Source of the DNA: Luteimonas sp. FCS-9
GTDB lineage: Bacteria > Pseudomonadota > Gammaproteobacteria > Xanthomonadales > Xanthomonadaceae
Assembly (NCBI RefSeq): GCF_001014645.1
Contig: NZ_LASZ01000011.1
Span: 1-64,000 of the forward strand
DNA: 64,000 bases
Direction: 5' to 3'
A model generated the notes under the pieces. It did no database searches. It was not told the DNA's origin and saw nothing but the letters and a program-made list of their open reading frames with translations. The position numbers and the translations under genes were made by a program. This document shows, piece by piece, positions 53,708 through 62,361 of the stretch. Position 1 is the stretch's first letter. Every line of letters starts with the position of its first letter.

Positions 53708-54250
53708 CTACGGCGTCGGTCGCGCCGCGGCCAGCCGCGTGCGCACCGCCTCGATCAGCGCCGGCAGCGTCTCCACGCGCGGCACCCCGTAGCGTTCGGC
53801 GGTGATGTCGAGATTGCCCTTGCGGAAGTAGCCGGCCGGCGCCGCCAGCAGCAGCTTGCCCGAGCGGGCGTACAGGCCGAATTCCAGCAACGTGATCGGG
53901 CTCTGCGTGCCCGGCGCGAAGTACATCAGCACCAGGTCCGCCCGCTCGAGCGCCTCGAGCTCCCATTCCACCTGGCGCCGGAACTCCGGCTCGTCCGCCT
54001 CGGGCCGCCAGGCCGGGTTCCAGTCCGCGCGGCGCGGATTGAGCAGCACCACGTCCAGGTCCGCGAGTGCGTCCTGCACCTGCTGCTGCCAGTCGCCGGC
54101 GCGGCCCATCTCGATGCTGCCGGCCAGGAACACCGTCGGACGGCCGTCATCGGGCAGTGGATCGGGCGAGACGATCGTCGTCGCCGCAGACGCCGGCAGC
54201 GGCGCGATCGCGGCGATCGCCAGCAGCGGCGCGAGCAGGGATCGGAGCAT
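53708..54250 (-). CDS. Exported nucleoside 2-deoxyribosyltransferase-like protein
   Basis: A 180-aa protein with a signal peptide (LLAPLLAIAAIAPLPASA) and a domain of the nucleoside 2-deoxyribosyltransferase-like group (Nuc_deoxyri_tr2 type). Signatures: VFLAGSIEMGRAGDWQQQV, LNPRRADWNP, WELEALERADLVLMYFAP and SPITLLEFGLYA, the last with the catalytic-type glutamate. The domain is normally cytoplasmic, so the signal is unusual. The start at 54250 begins the signal; in-frame ATGs upstream would bury it. Confidence 0.82.
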   Translation of the reverse strand: MLRSLLAPLLAIAAIAPLPASAATTIVSPDPLPDDGRPTVFLAGSIEMGRAGDWQQQVQDALADLDVVLLNPRRADWNPAWRPEADEPEFRRQVEWELEALERADLVLMYFAPGTQSPITLLEFGLYARSGKLLLAAPAGYFRKGNLDITAERYGVPRVETLPALIEAVRTRLAAARPTP

Positions 54251-54366
54251 CGTGGAGTGCGCAGGGAAAGGGGGCGCCATGATCGCAGAGGCGTGGCCCT
54301 TCGTAACGCCGGCCAACGACATGGATCGACGCACCGCATGAGACGGCGCTGGCTACACTTGCACCG

Positions 54367-55803
54367 ATGAACCTGCCCGTCGCGCTGCTCGTGTTGATCC
54401 TCGTCCTCGTCGTGGTCGCGACGGGCCTGCTCGTGGTGCTGCTGTCGCGCCGATCCGACGCGGGCGGCGAGGCGCTGGAACGGGCGCTGCGCGAGGAGCA
54501 GCGCGCGGGCCGCACCGAACTGCGCCAGCAGCTCGACGGATTCGCCGCGGCGCAGGCGCAGCGCATCGACGCGTTCGGCGCGCAGCTGCAGGCCGTCGCC
54601 GCGCGCACCGACCAGCGCCTGGACGAGTTCACCGTGCGCACCGATGCGCGGCCCGACGCGTTCACCCGCACCACCGACGAACGCCTCGACGTGCTGCGCG
54701 CGGCGCTGGGCGAGGACGCGCGCAAGGCCCGCACCGAGGGCGCGGACCAGCAGCAGCGGTTCGCCGATGCGCTGGGTGCGCGCCTGAACGAACTGACCCA
54801 GCGCAACGAGCAGCGCATCGGCGAGATGCGCGCCACGCTCGAGCAGCAGCTGCGCGCGTTGCAGGCCGACAACGCCGCCAAGCTCGAACAGATGCGCGCG
54901 ACCGTCGACGAGAAGCTGCAGACCACGCTCGAGGCGCGCCTGGGCGCCTCGTTCAAGCTGGTGTCCGAGCGGCTCGAGCAGGTGCAGCGCGGCCTGGGCG
55001 AGATGCAGCAGCTGGCGACCGGCGTGGGCGATCTCAAGCGCGTGCTGAGCAACGTCAAGAACCGCGGCGGCTGGGGCGAGGTGCAGCTGGAGAACATCCT
55101 CGAGCAGACGCTGACGCAGGAGCAGTACGGCCGCGGCGTGCGGGTCAAGCCGGGTGGCGCGGAGGCGGTGGACTTCGCGATCCGCCTGCCGGGGCGCGGG
55201 GACGCCGACGCGACGGTGTGGCTGCCGGTCGACGCGAAGTTCCCGCGCGAAGACTACGAGCGCCTGCTCGACGCGCAGGAACAGGGCGACGCGGAGGCCG
55301 TGAAGACCTCGGTCGCACAGCTCGAGCGCGCGATCCGGGTGCAGGCGAAATCGATCTGCGACAAGTACGTGTGCCCGCCGCACACCACCGATTTCGCGGT
55401 GATGTTCCTGCCCACCGAAGGGCTGTACGCGGAGGTCATCCGCCGCGCCGGCCTGGTCGATCTGCTGCAGCGCGAGCACCGCATCGTCGTCGCCGGGCCG
55501 ACGACGATCACCGCCTTGCTCAACAGCCTGCAGATGGGCTTCCGCACGCTGGCGATCGAGAAACGCTCGAGCGAGGTCTGGCAGGTGCTGGGCGCGGTGA
55601 AGACCGAGTTCGGCAAGTTCGCGACGGTGCTGGAGAAGGCGACCAGCCAGCTCGACACCGTGCAGAACAGCATCAAGGCGGCCGGCGTGCGCACGCGCGC
55701 GATCGAGCGCCAGCTGCGCGGCGTCGAATCGCTGCCCGGCCCGGATGCGCAGGCGCTGCTGGGCGACGCGCTCGACGACGGCGCGGATGCCGGACGCGAC
55801 TGA
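54367..55803 (+). CDS. rmuC: DNA recombination protein RmuC
   Basis: A 478-aa protein limiting DNA inversions in E. coli. It has an N-terminal membrane helix (LPVALLVLILVLVVVATGLL), a long coiled coil (about 35-220, EQRAGRTELRQQLDGFAA onward) and the RmuC nuclease-like domain (about 220-440). RGGWGEVQLENILEQ, LPVDAKFPREDYE (PD-DxK-type residues) and VMFLPTEGLYAEVIRR are family hallmarks. Start at 54367. It diverges from the deoxyribosyltransferase-like gene. Confidence 0.93.
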   Translation: MNLPVALLVLILVLVVVATGLLVVLLSRRSDAGGEALERALREEQRAGRTELRQQLDGFAAAQAQRIDAFGAQLQAVAARTDQRLDEFTVRTDARPDAFTRTTDERLDVLRAALGEDARKARTEGADQQQRFADALGARLNELTQRNEQRIGEMRATLEQQLRALQADNAAKLEQMRATVDEKLQTTLEARLGASFKLVSERLEQVQRGLGEMQQLATGVGDLKRVLSNVKNRGGWGEVQLENILEQTLTQEQYGRGVRVKPGGAEAVDFAIRLPGRGDADATVWLPVDAKFPREDYERLLDAQEQGDAEAVKTSVAQLERAIRVQAKSICDKYVCPPHTTDFAVMFLPTEGLYAEVIRRAGLVDLLQREHRIVVAGPTTITALLNSLQMGFRTLAIEKRSSEVWQVLGAVKTEFGKFATVLEKATSQLDTVQNSIKAAGVRTRAIERQLRGVESLPGPDAQALLGDALDDGADAGRD

Positions 55804-55891
55804 AGGCGCGGCGACCGGCACGGCGCGGATCGCCGCAGGCGGCCGCGCCGGGGTGGCATGATCGCGGCTCCCTCCTCGACCGGACGCCGCC

Positions 55892-56437
55892 ATGACCGCA
55901 CCGCTGACCGACATCCCGCTGACCACCATCGACGGTGACACCACGACGCTCGGCACGTACGCCGGCAAGGTGCTGCTGGTCGTCAACGTGGCATCGAAGT
56001 GCGGACTGACGCCGCAGTACGCGGGCCTGGAGGCGCTGTACCGCGAGAAGCGCGCGGCGGGCCTGGAGATCCTCGGCTTCCCGGCCAACGACTTCGCCGG
56101 CCAGGAGCCGGGGAGCGATGCGGAGATCCAGCAGTTCTGCACGCTCAACTACGACGTGGGCTTCCCGCTGTTCTCCAAGATCGCGGTCACCGGGCCCGAT
56201 GCGCATCCGCTGTACGCCGCGCTGACCGCGGCGCGGCCCGAGGCGACCGGCGACGGGCCGATGCGCGAGCGCCTGCGCGGCCACGGCATGACGCCCAATC
56301 CGGCGCCGGGCGTGCTGTGGAACTTCGAGAAGTTCCTGATCGACCGCGACGGCCGCGTCGTCGACCGCTTCGCACCGGACGTGGCGGCCGACGATCCGCG
56401 GCTGCGCGCGGCGGTCGAAGCCGCGCTGGCGGACTGA
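55892..56437 (+). CDS. Glutathione peroxidase
   Basis: A 181-aa thiol peroxidase of the GPx/BtuE family. The peroxidatic cysteine is C37 in VNVASKCGLTPQYAG; the Gln and Trp of the triad sit in FPANDFAGQEPGS and PGVLWNFEKFLIDRDG. No signal peptide. It reduces hydrogen peroxide and organic peroxides using glutathione or thioredoxin. Start at 55892; converges with mlaA. Confidence 0.92.
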   Translation: MTAPLTDIPLTTIDGDTTTLGTYAGKVLLVVNVASKCGLTPQYAGLEALYREKRAAGLEILGFPANDFAGQEPGSDAEIQQFCTLNYDVGFPLFSKIAVTGPDAHPLYAALTAARPEATGDGPMRERLRGHGMTPNPAPGVLWNFEKFLIDRDGRVVDRFAPDVAADDPRLRAAVEAALAD

Positions 56438-56511
56438 GCCGGCCGTCCCCGCCCGCATGCGGCGCGGCGGCCCCGCCGACGCCCGCGCCGCAAGGCGCGG
56501 GCGATGCCCCG

Positions 56512-57624
56512 TCAGGGGTTGGAGATGCCGGGCACGACCGGGATCGCATCGACCGGCACGGTCGGCATCGCGTCGTCCTCGTAGAGGTAGTCCGGCAGGT
56601 CGTCCTCGTCGCCGCGGTGCCGGCGCACCGACTCGATCTGGTAGGCGCGCCGCTGCATCCACGCATCGCGGATCAGCGCGTACTCGTCGGTCGCGCCTTC
56701 GCGCATGCTGTCGACGACGAACAGCCGCGTGCGCAGGTCGACCAGCTGCAGGCCCTGCAGGCCGTAGCGCCAGGTGTCGTCGTCGAGCTGGCGCAGCGGC
56801 GACAGCGGCGCGTCGCCGACCATGCCGAAGCCGTCGCGCAGCGTGCGCGGGCCGAACAACGGCAACTCGACGTAGCGCGAATTGCGCCAGCCCCACACGC
56901 CCAGCGTCTGGCCGAAGTCGGCGTCGCGGTGCGGGATCTCGGCATCGGTGGCCGGATCGAAGATGCCGCCGATACCCAGCGTGCTGTTGACGACGAAGCG
57001 GCCGAGCGACTGGCCGGCATCCTTCGGCCGACCCTGCAGCAGCGCATTGAGCGCGGTGACCGGCTGGCCGAGGTTGCTGAAGAAATTGCTCACGCCCAGC
57101 CGCACCGGGCGCGGCACGATCTTGGCGTAGGCCTTGGCCAGCGGCTTGGCGACACCGCGGTCGACGGCGCTGTTGAACGCGAAGACCTTGCGGTTGAACG
57201 GTTCCCATGGATCGTAGCTGCGCGGCATCTGCGCGGCGGCCGGCAACGTGGGATCGGCGACCGGATCGTAGACCGGCTCGCCGTAGAGCGCGGCGTAGTC
57301 GAGTTCGGCCTGGGTCGGCGCCCCGGTGGCCGGCATGCCGTCGCCGGTGACGCCCGCGACCGGAGTGCCCTCCGCGGGCGTGGCGTCGCCGGCGATGCGC
57401 GCGGCATCGTCGAAGGCCTCGACCACGGCGGCGGCGTCGGGCGCGGCGGGCCGCTCGGCCGCATCGGCCTGGGCGGCGCCCGGCACCTCGATCGGCGCGG
57501 GCGCGCCGGCGGCGACCGGCGAGGGCACACGGTCGCGCGGGGCACCGGTGCCGGCGCAGGCGGCGAGCAGGGCGGCAGCCAGCAGCGGCAGGATCTGGCG
57601 GGAGGAGCGGAGCGGGTTCGACAT
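56512..57624 (-). CDS. mlaA: Outer-membrane lipid asymmetry lipoprotein MlaA
   Basis: MlaA/VacJ removes mislocalised phospholipids from the outer leaflet and hands them to MlaC. 370 aa, longer than E. coli MlaA (251 aa). Lipoprotein signal LPLLAAALLAAC, then about 100 residues of Ala/Pro-rich sequence, then the conserved domain: YDPWEPFNRKVFAFNSAVDR, VSNFFSNLGQPVTALNALLQ, NSTLGIGGIFDPAT, FGQTLGVWGW. Last gene of the mla operon, 179 bp after mlaB, so it may have its own promoter. Start at 57624. Confidence 0.94.
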   Translation of the reverse strand: MSNPLRSSRQILPLLAAALLAACAGTGAPRDRVPSPVAAGAPAPIEVPGAAQADAAERPAAPDAAAVVEAFDDAARIAGDATPAEGTPVAGVTGDGMPATGAPTQAELDYAALYGEPVYDPVADPTLPAAAQMPRSYDPWEPFNRKVFAFNSAVDRGVAKPLAKAYAKIVPRPVRLGVSNFFSNLGQPVTALNALLQGRPKDAGQSLGRFVVNSTLGIGGIFDPATDAEIPHRDADFGQTLGVWGWRNSRYVELPLFGPRTLRDGFGMVGDAPLSPLRQLDDDTWRYGLQGLQLVDLRTRLFVVDSMREGATDEYALIRDAWMQRRAYQIESVRRHRGDEDDLPDYLYEDDAMPTVPVDAIPVVPGISNP

Positions 57625-57803
57625 CGTGGAAGTCCGGTGGGGGCGCCGGTGGGGCAGGAAACGCTGCGGGGCCCGGGTCGCCGCGGCGGCATCGCCGGAC
57701 CCCCGGGGATCCGGCGTCAGGGGCGCGACGCAAGCGTCGGCCGGACGGGACCGATCGCGTCGGCAGGGCCGACGATACACCCGCCCGTTCGGATCGCCAC
57801 GCA

Positions 57804-58094
57804 TCACGCGCGCACGTAGCCCAGCGCCGGCGTCAGCCGGTAGGCGCTGCGCAGCTCGGCCAGGCCCGGGGGCGTGCCATCGACCGTCAGCGCGCCGCCG
57901 TCGGCGAGTTCGGCCAGCAGCGCCAGCCCGGCGCTGTCGACCGCGGTCACCGACGTGAGGTCGAGCCGTCGGGCGCCGGCGCGCAGCGGTTGCGCGCGCG
58001 ACCACAGCGCCGGCACCGTCGCGGCCGACAGCGCGCCGGCGAACGCCAGCGCGTCGCCGTCGCGACGGACCGAAGCCGCGGCGGACGCGCTCAT
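57804..58094 (-). CDS. mlaB: STAS-domain protein MlaB
   Basis: Small (96 aa) cytoplasmic STAS protein that binds MlaF and supports activity of the MlaFEDB complex. DGDALAFAGALSAATVPALW and the core LDLTSVTAVDSAGLALLAEL identify the STAS fold. The ATG at 58094 overlaps the mlaC stop (ATGA). Confidence 0.88.
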   Translation of the reverse strand: MSASAAASVRRDGDALAFAGALSAATVPALWSRAQPLRAGARRLDLTSVTAVDSAGLALLAELADGGALTVDGTPPGLAELRSAYRLTPALGYVRA

Positions 58095-58765
58095 CGGCCG
58101 GCGTCGGCCTGGATCTGCCCGGCGCGCAGTTCGCGCGCGACCTGCTGGATCGGCTTGCGCTGCAACTCGGGATCGAACTGCTCGCGGAACGTGCGCACGA
58201 ACGACACGCCCTCGACCATGACGTCGAACACCTTCCAGGTGCCACCGCTCTGGCGCATCAGGTAGTCGACCGGGACCGGCTCGCCGCCGCTGCGCAGCAG
58301 CTCGCTGGACACCCGCACGCCCAGGCCGCGCGGCAGCGGCGCCTCTGACTTGATGCGCACGCGCAGCTGGGTGTTGAAGTCCAGCAGCGACGAGCCGTAG
58401 CGGCGCATCAGGTTCTCGGCCAGCGCATCGCCGAACGCCTTCACGTCGGCATCGGACGCGCCGCGACCGTGCCGCCCGAGCACCTGGCGCGCGGCGTAGT
58501 CGCGGTCGAACATCGTGTCGAACTCGCCGGTGATGAAGCGCTGCAGCGCACCGCGGTCACGGGTGAACTCGGCGCGGCGGGTCTCGAGCGTCGTGAGCAC
58601 GCGCTCGCTGTTGGCCAGCACCAGCTGGCTGGGCGAGCCGGCCTGGGCGGTCGCGGCGGGGGCGGCAGCCGGGCGGGCCTGGGCGAGCGCAGCGGCGGCA
58701 GGCACCGCCAGCACGGCGGCCAGGGCCAGCGGCAGTGCGCGGCGGATCAGGGGCATGTGGATCAT
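58091..58765 (-). CDS. mlaC: Phospholipid-binding protein MlaC
   Basis: Periplasmic lipid carrier, 224 aa, with a signal peptide (LPLALAAVLAVPAAAALAQ) and the Tgt2/MlaC domain: FDTMFDRDYAARQVLG, FGDALAENLMRRYGSSLLDF and DVMVEGVSFVRTFREQF. Start at 58765; ATGA overlaps link it to mlaD upstream and mlaB downstream. Confidence 0.94.
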   Translation of the reverse strand: MIHMPLIRRALPLALAAVLAVPAAAALAQARPAAAPAATAQAGSPSQLVLANSERVLTTLETRRAEFTRDRGALQRFITGEFDTMFDRDYAARQVLGRHGRGASDADVKAFGDALAENLMRRYGSSLLDFNTQLRVRIKSEAPLPRGLGVRVSSELLRSGGEPVPVDYLMRQSGGTWKVFDVMVEGVSFVRTFREQFDPELQRKPIQQVARELRAGQIQADAGR

Positions 58766-59319
58766 GGGAAGACTCCTTCGTCACTGGGGGGCGCGTCGGG
58801 GGACGCGGCATCGGGCGGGCCATCCGCCGGCGGCGCAGCGTCGCCGCCGCCACCGCTGAACATGTACTTGCCGACCATCTGGATCAGGTCCACCGCCGGC
58901 GACGTGAACGCGATCTCCTCGCCGGGCTGCAGCGATTCGAGGTCGCCGCCGGGCGACAGGCCGATGTAGCTCTCGCCGAGCAGGCCGCCGGTGAGGATCG
59001 CGGCCGAGGTGTCGGCCGGAATCTCGGCGTAGCGGTCCTCGATCGCCAAGGTCGCGATCGAGTCGAACTTGACCGGATCCAGGTCGATCTTCGCGACCCG
59101 GCCGATGGTCACGCCGCCGATCTTCACCGGCGCGTTGGGGCGCAGCTGGCCGAGGTTGCTGAAGCGCGCGGTCAGCGCGTACGTGCCGCCGCGGCTGAAG
59201 CCGAACTGGCCGTTGGTCGACGCGATCGCCAGCACCAGCAGCGAGCCGAGCGCCAGCAGCAGGAACGCGCCGACGGCGAATTCGAGACGGGGACCACGGG
59301 CGCTTGTCATGGGTGTCAC
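58762..59319 (-). CDS. mlaD: MCE-domain protein MlaD
   Basis: Membrane-anchored MCE subunit that forms a hexameric ring on MlaFE. 185 aa: one helix (VGAFLLLALGSLLVLAIAST) and an MCE domain (YALTARFSNLGQLRPNAPVK, GVTIGRVAKIDLDP). The region after ILTGGLLGESYIGLSPGG is the pore loop and helix; the tail is Pro/Asp-rich. Start at 59319, or three codons later at 59310. Confidence 0.93.
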   Translation of the reverse strand: MTPMTSARGPRLEFAVGAFLLLALGSLLVLAIASTNGQFGFSRGGTYALTARFSNLGQLRPNAPVKIGGVTIGRVAKIDLDPVKFDSIATLAIEDRYAEIPADTSAAILTGGLLGESYIGLSPGGDLESLQPGEEIAFTSPAVDLIQMVGKYMFSGGGGDAAPPADGPPDAASPDAPPSDEGVFP

Positions 59320-59378
59320 CTTTGCAGCGGGCCGCCTGCGCGGCGGTGAAGGAAAGAACCGAATTCAGGCCGCGGACA

Positions 59379-60122
59379 TCAACGGAACAGGAACGCGGAC
59401 ATCACGAAATTGAACATCAGCACCAGCAGCGAGGCATTGACCACCGCGCGGGTCGTGGCGACCGAGGTGCCCTCGATCGTCGGCTCGGCGTGGAAGCCGA
59501 CGTAGGACGCGACCAGCGCGGCGGTGCCGCCGAACACCGCCGACTTCAGGAACGCGGTCAGGAAATCGCCGCGGAAGTCGACCGCGTCCTGCATCGTCTG
59601 CCAGAACATGCCGTTGTCGATGCCCAGCACCTGCACGGCCTGGAACCAGCTCGCCGACAGCGCCAGGCTGCAGAAGAACGCGGTCAGCAGCGGTACGCAC
59701 AGCACCGCCGCCCAGAACCGGGGCGCGACCGCCTTGGCGACCGGGTCGATCGCCATCAGGCCGAGCGCGGTGATCTGGTCGGTCGCGCGCATCAGGCCGA
59801 GTTCGGCGGCGATCGAGCTGCCGGCGCGGCCGACGAACAGCAGCGCGGTCAACACCGGCGCCAGTTCCCGGTACAGACCCAGGCCGATCAGCACGCTGAC
59901 CTGGTTGCTGGCGCCGTAGGTCTCCAGCGCGCGGTAGCCCAGCAGCGTCAGCGACAGGCCGACGAACGCGCCGCCCACGGCGATGATCGGCAGCGAGCGC
60001 CCGCCGATCTTGTAGATCTCGCGCAGCAGCTCGGCGAAGAAGTCCGCGGTGGGCCGCGACGCGCGCAGCACCGACAGCGAGAACAGCCCGGCACGGCCGA
60101 GCGAGCGGATCGCGGCGGTCAT
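59379..60122 (-). CDS. mlaE: ABC permease MlaE
   Basis: Membrane subunit of the phospholipid transporter, 247 aa. Signatures: LPIIAVGGAFVGLSLTLLGY, GRAGSSIAAELGLMRATDQI, GLMAIDPVAKAVAPRFWA. The start at 60122 (MTAAIRSLGRAGLF) is preferred. A REP-like element lies between it and mlaF. Confidence 0.95.
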   Translation of the reverse strand: MTAAIRSLGRAGLFSLSVLRASRPTADFFAELLREIYKIGGRSLPIIAVGGAFVGLSLTLLGYRALETYGASNQVSVLIGLGLYRELAPVLTALLFVGRAGSSIAAELGLMRATDQITALGLMAIDPVAKAVAPRFWAAVLCVPLLTAFFCSLALSASWFQAVQVLGIDNGMFWQTMQDAVDFRGDFLTAFLKSAVFGGTAALVASYVGFHAEPTIEGTSVATTRAVVNASLLVLMFNFVMSAFLFR

Positions 60123-60131
60123 CGCACAACG

Positions 60132-60205
60132 CCCCTGTAGGAGCGCGCTCGCGCGCGAGACGCGTTCCCAGTGAAGCCCATCGCGACCAAGATCGCGCCT
60201 CCGAA
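60132..60205. repeat. GTAG-type REP element inside mla operon (family 3)
   Basis: CTGTAGGAGCGCGCTCGCGCGCGA carries the GTAG head and palindrome typical of RAYT-associated REPs of Stenotrophomonas-like bacteria; a complementary-looking segment (ATCGCGACCAAGATCGCGCC) follows, making a possible pair. It occupies the 94 bp between mlaF and mlaE and is the only such gap in the operon. Confidence 0.65.
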
Positions 60206-60216
60206 CGGCAAATGGA

Positions 60217-61017
60217 TCATGCGGCCTCCGGACGGTCGAGGTCGCCACGGTCGAACGCGATCGGCCCGTCGGGCTCGCCGCCCAGGAACTGCCGCACCAG
60301 CGGGTCCTGCGAGGCCTCGAGTTCGGCCGGCGTGCCGGCGAACACGATCCGGCCGTTGGCGATGACCACCGCGCGGTCGGCGACCGGCAGCGTCTCGTGG
60401 ACGTGGTGGGTAACCAGGATGCTGGTCAGGCCGAGGCTGGCGTTGAGCCGCGCGATCAGGCTCATGATCACGCCCGAGGCGATCGGGTCCAGCCCGGTCA
60501 GCGGCTCGTCGTAGATCATCAGCGGCGGGTCGAGCGCAAGCGCGCGGGCCAGCGCGACGCGGCGCGCCATGCCGCCCGAGAGCTCGCGCGGATACAGATC
60601 GGCGGCCGCGCGCAGGCCCACGGCCTGCAGCTTCATGTCGACCAGCCGGGCGATCACCGCCTTCGGCAGATCGGTGTGCAGTCGCAGCGGCAGCGCGATG
60701 TTCTCGGCCGCGGTCAGGTCGGTCAGCAGGCCGTTGCCCTGCAGCAGCACGCCGATGCCCTTGCGCATCTCCAGCAGCGCGCGCTGGCGCTGCGGCACCG
60801 GCCGCCCGAACACCTCGACGGTGCCGGCCGCGGGGACCAGCTCGCCGGTCAGTGCCGAGAGCAGCGTCGACTTGCCGCTGCCCGACGGCCCGAGCACCGC
60901 GGTCACGCTGCCGCGCGGCACCGTCAGGTCGATGTCCGCGAGCACGGTGCGGCCGCCGCGGTCGAGGCGGACCCGGTCGAGGCGGACGGCGATGTCGGAG
61001 GCGGGATCGAGGGACAC
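60217..61017 (-). CDS. mlaF: ABC ATPase MlaF
   Basis: ATPase of the MlaFEDB complex, 266 aa. Walker A GPSGSGKST (43-51), Q loop VLLQGNGLLTDL, signature LSGGMARRVALARALALDP, Walker B MIYDEPLTGLDP and switch VTHHVHETL. Promoter-like AT-rich sequence lies in the 111 bp upstream (TACTAT on the minus strand near 61095). First gene of mlaFEDCB-A. Start at 61017. Confidence 0.94.
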   Translation of the reverse strand: MSLDPASDIAVRLDRVRLDRGGRTVLADIDLTVPRGSVTAVLGPSGSGKSTLLSALTGELVPAAGTVEVFGRPVPQRQRALLEMRKGIGVLLQGNGLLTDLTAAENIALPLRLHTDLPKAVIARLVDMKLQAVGLRAAADLYPRELSGGMARRVALARALALDPPLMIYDEPLTGLDPIASGVIMSLIARLNASLGLTSILVTHHVHETLPVADRAVVIANGRIVFAGTPAELEASQDPLVRQFLGGEPDGPIAFDRGDLDRPEAA

Positions 61018-61128
61018 GCGGGCGACCGAGGTTAAAAACCCGTAAACGATGGCGGAACGCGGCTGAACGCAGCCGGAGTGACTGAACCGGATAGTACAGT
61101 AATTGGCGGCGGGAATTGGCGGCGTGAC

Positions 61129-62361
61129 TCAGCGGGCCATCAGCCCGATGACCAGCGCGTTGACCAGGTCGATGAAGAAACCGCAGACCAGTGGCACGAC
61201 CAGGAAGGCCCGGGGCGCCGCGCCATACTCCCGGGTCACCGCGCTCATGTTCGCCACCGCAGTGGCGGTCGAGCCGAGCGTGATGCCGCCGAATGCCGAG
61301 CAGATCACCGCGGCCTCGTAGTCACGGCCCGCGGCGCGGAACACCACCAGCACCGTGAACGCGACGACCAGCGCGATCTGCAGCGCCATCGCCGTGGCCA
61401 CGAATCCGAGCATGGGCTGCAGCGCCCACAGCTGCAGGCCCATCAACGCCATCGTCAGGAACAACCCCAGGCTGATGTCGGAGATCAGCGCGATGCCCGG
61501 CCGCATCGCCTCGAATCGCCACAGCCGGCCGCCGTCCGGCGCGAACAGGTCGCCGAGCGCGCGCAGCGCGATCCCCGCAAGCAGGCAGCCGACGAAGGCC
61601 GGCAGGTTGAGGCCGGTCGCGGCGATGACGCCGGCGATGCCCTGGCCCAGCATCAGCGCCACGTTGAGCCAGAACATCGCCAGCAGCACGCCGTAGTAGT
61701 CGAGCTGGGCGCGGGAGGCGTCGCCGTAGAGCGCGCCGACCTCCAGTGCCGCGTCGGCCGACGGCATCACCGGGTGGCGCCGGATCAGCCAGCCGGCGAT
61801 CGGGCCACCGATCACGCAGGCGGCGATCAGGCCGATCATGTTCGCCGCCATGCCCAGTTCGCCGGCGCCCGCGATGCCCAGCGTGTCGACGAAATGCGGC
61901 GTCCAGGCCAGCGTCGTGCCGACGCCGCCGGTCAGCGCCACCGAACCGACCATCAGCCCGGCGCGCGGATCCATGCCGAACGCTGCTGCCAGCGCCATGC
62001 CGACTCCGTTCTGCAGCACCATGAATCCCGACGCGAGCAGCACCAGCACCAGCAGCAGCCGGCCGCCCGAGAACAGTGCGCGCACGTTCGAGTTCAGGCC
62101 CAGCGCGGCAAAGAAGTACAGCAGCAGCAGGTCGCGCGCGCCGAGCTCGAACGCCACGCGCAGCCCGACCGCGTAGTAGAGGACGCAGACCACGGCCGCG
62201 CACAGCACGCCGCCGACGACCGGCTCGGGAATACCGTAGCGGCGCAGCGCCCCCACCCGGCTCGCCAGTCCCTTGCCGACGAACAGCAGCAGGATCGCCA
62301 GCGTGAAGCTGACGAAGGCGTCGACGACGATCGGCGCGTCCGGCACCGGCGGCGGGCTCAC
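61129..62361 (-). CDS. gltS: Sodium/glutamate symporter GltS
   Basis: Na+-dependent glutamate importer, 410 aa, with about ten membrane helices in two inverted halves. Family hallmarks: RYGIPEPVVGGVLCA, NVRALFSGGRLLL, LTGGVGTTLAW, and the second-half GITLGSTATAVANMSAVTRE. The GTG at 62361 overlaps the stop of the upstream hydrolase (GTGA), so they are translated together. Confidence 0.92.
   Translation of the reverse strand: MSPPPVPDAPIVVDAFVSFTLAILLLFVGKGLASRVGALRRYGIPEPVVGGVLCAAVVCVLYYAVGLRVAFELGARDLLLLYFFAALGLNSNVRALFSGGRLLLVLVLLASGFMVLQNGVGMALAAAFGMDPRAGLMVGSVALTGGVGTTLAWTPHFVDTLGIAGAGELGMAANMIGLIAACVIGGPIAGWLIRRHPVMPSADAALEVGALYGDASRAQLDYYGVLLAMFWLNVALMLGQGIAGVIAATGLNLPAFVGCLLAGIALRALGDLFAPDGGRLWRFEAMRPGIALISDISLGLFLTMALMGLQLWALQPMLGFVATAMALQIALVVAFTVLVVFRAAGRDYEAAVICSAFGGITLGSTATAVANMSAVTREYGAAPRAFLVVPLVCGFFIDLVNALVIGLMAR

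Noticed and set aside
61083..61125. Direct repeat AATTGGCGGCG between gltS and mlaF
   Set aside because: Only two 11-bp units; too short and isolated to call a regulatory site.
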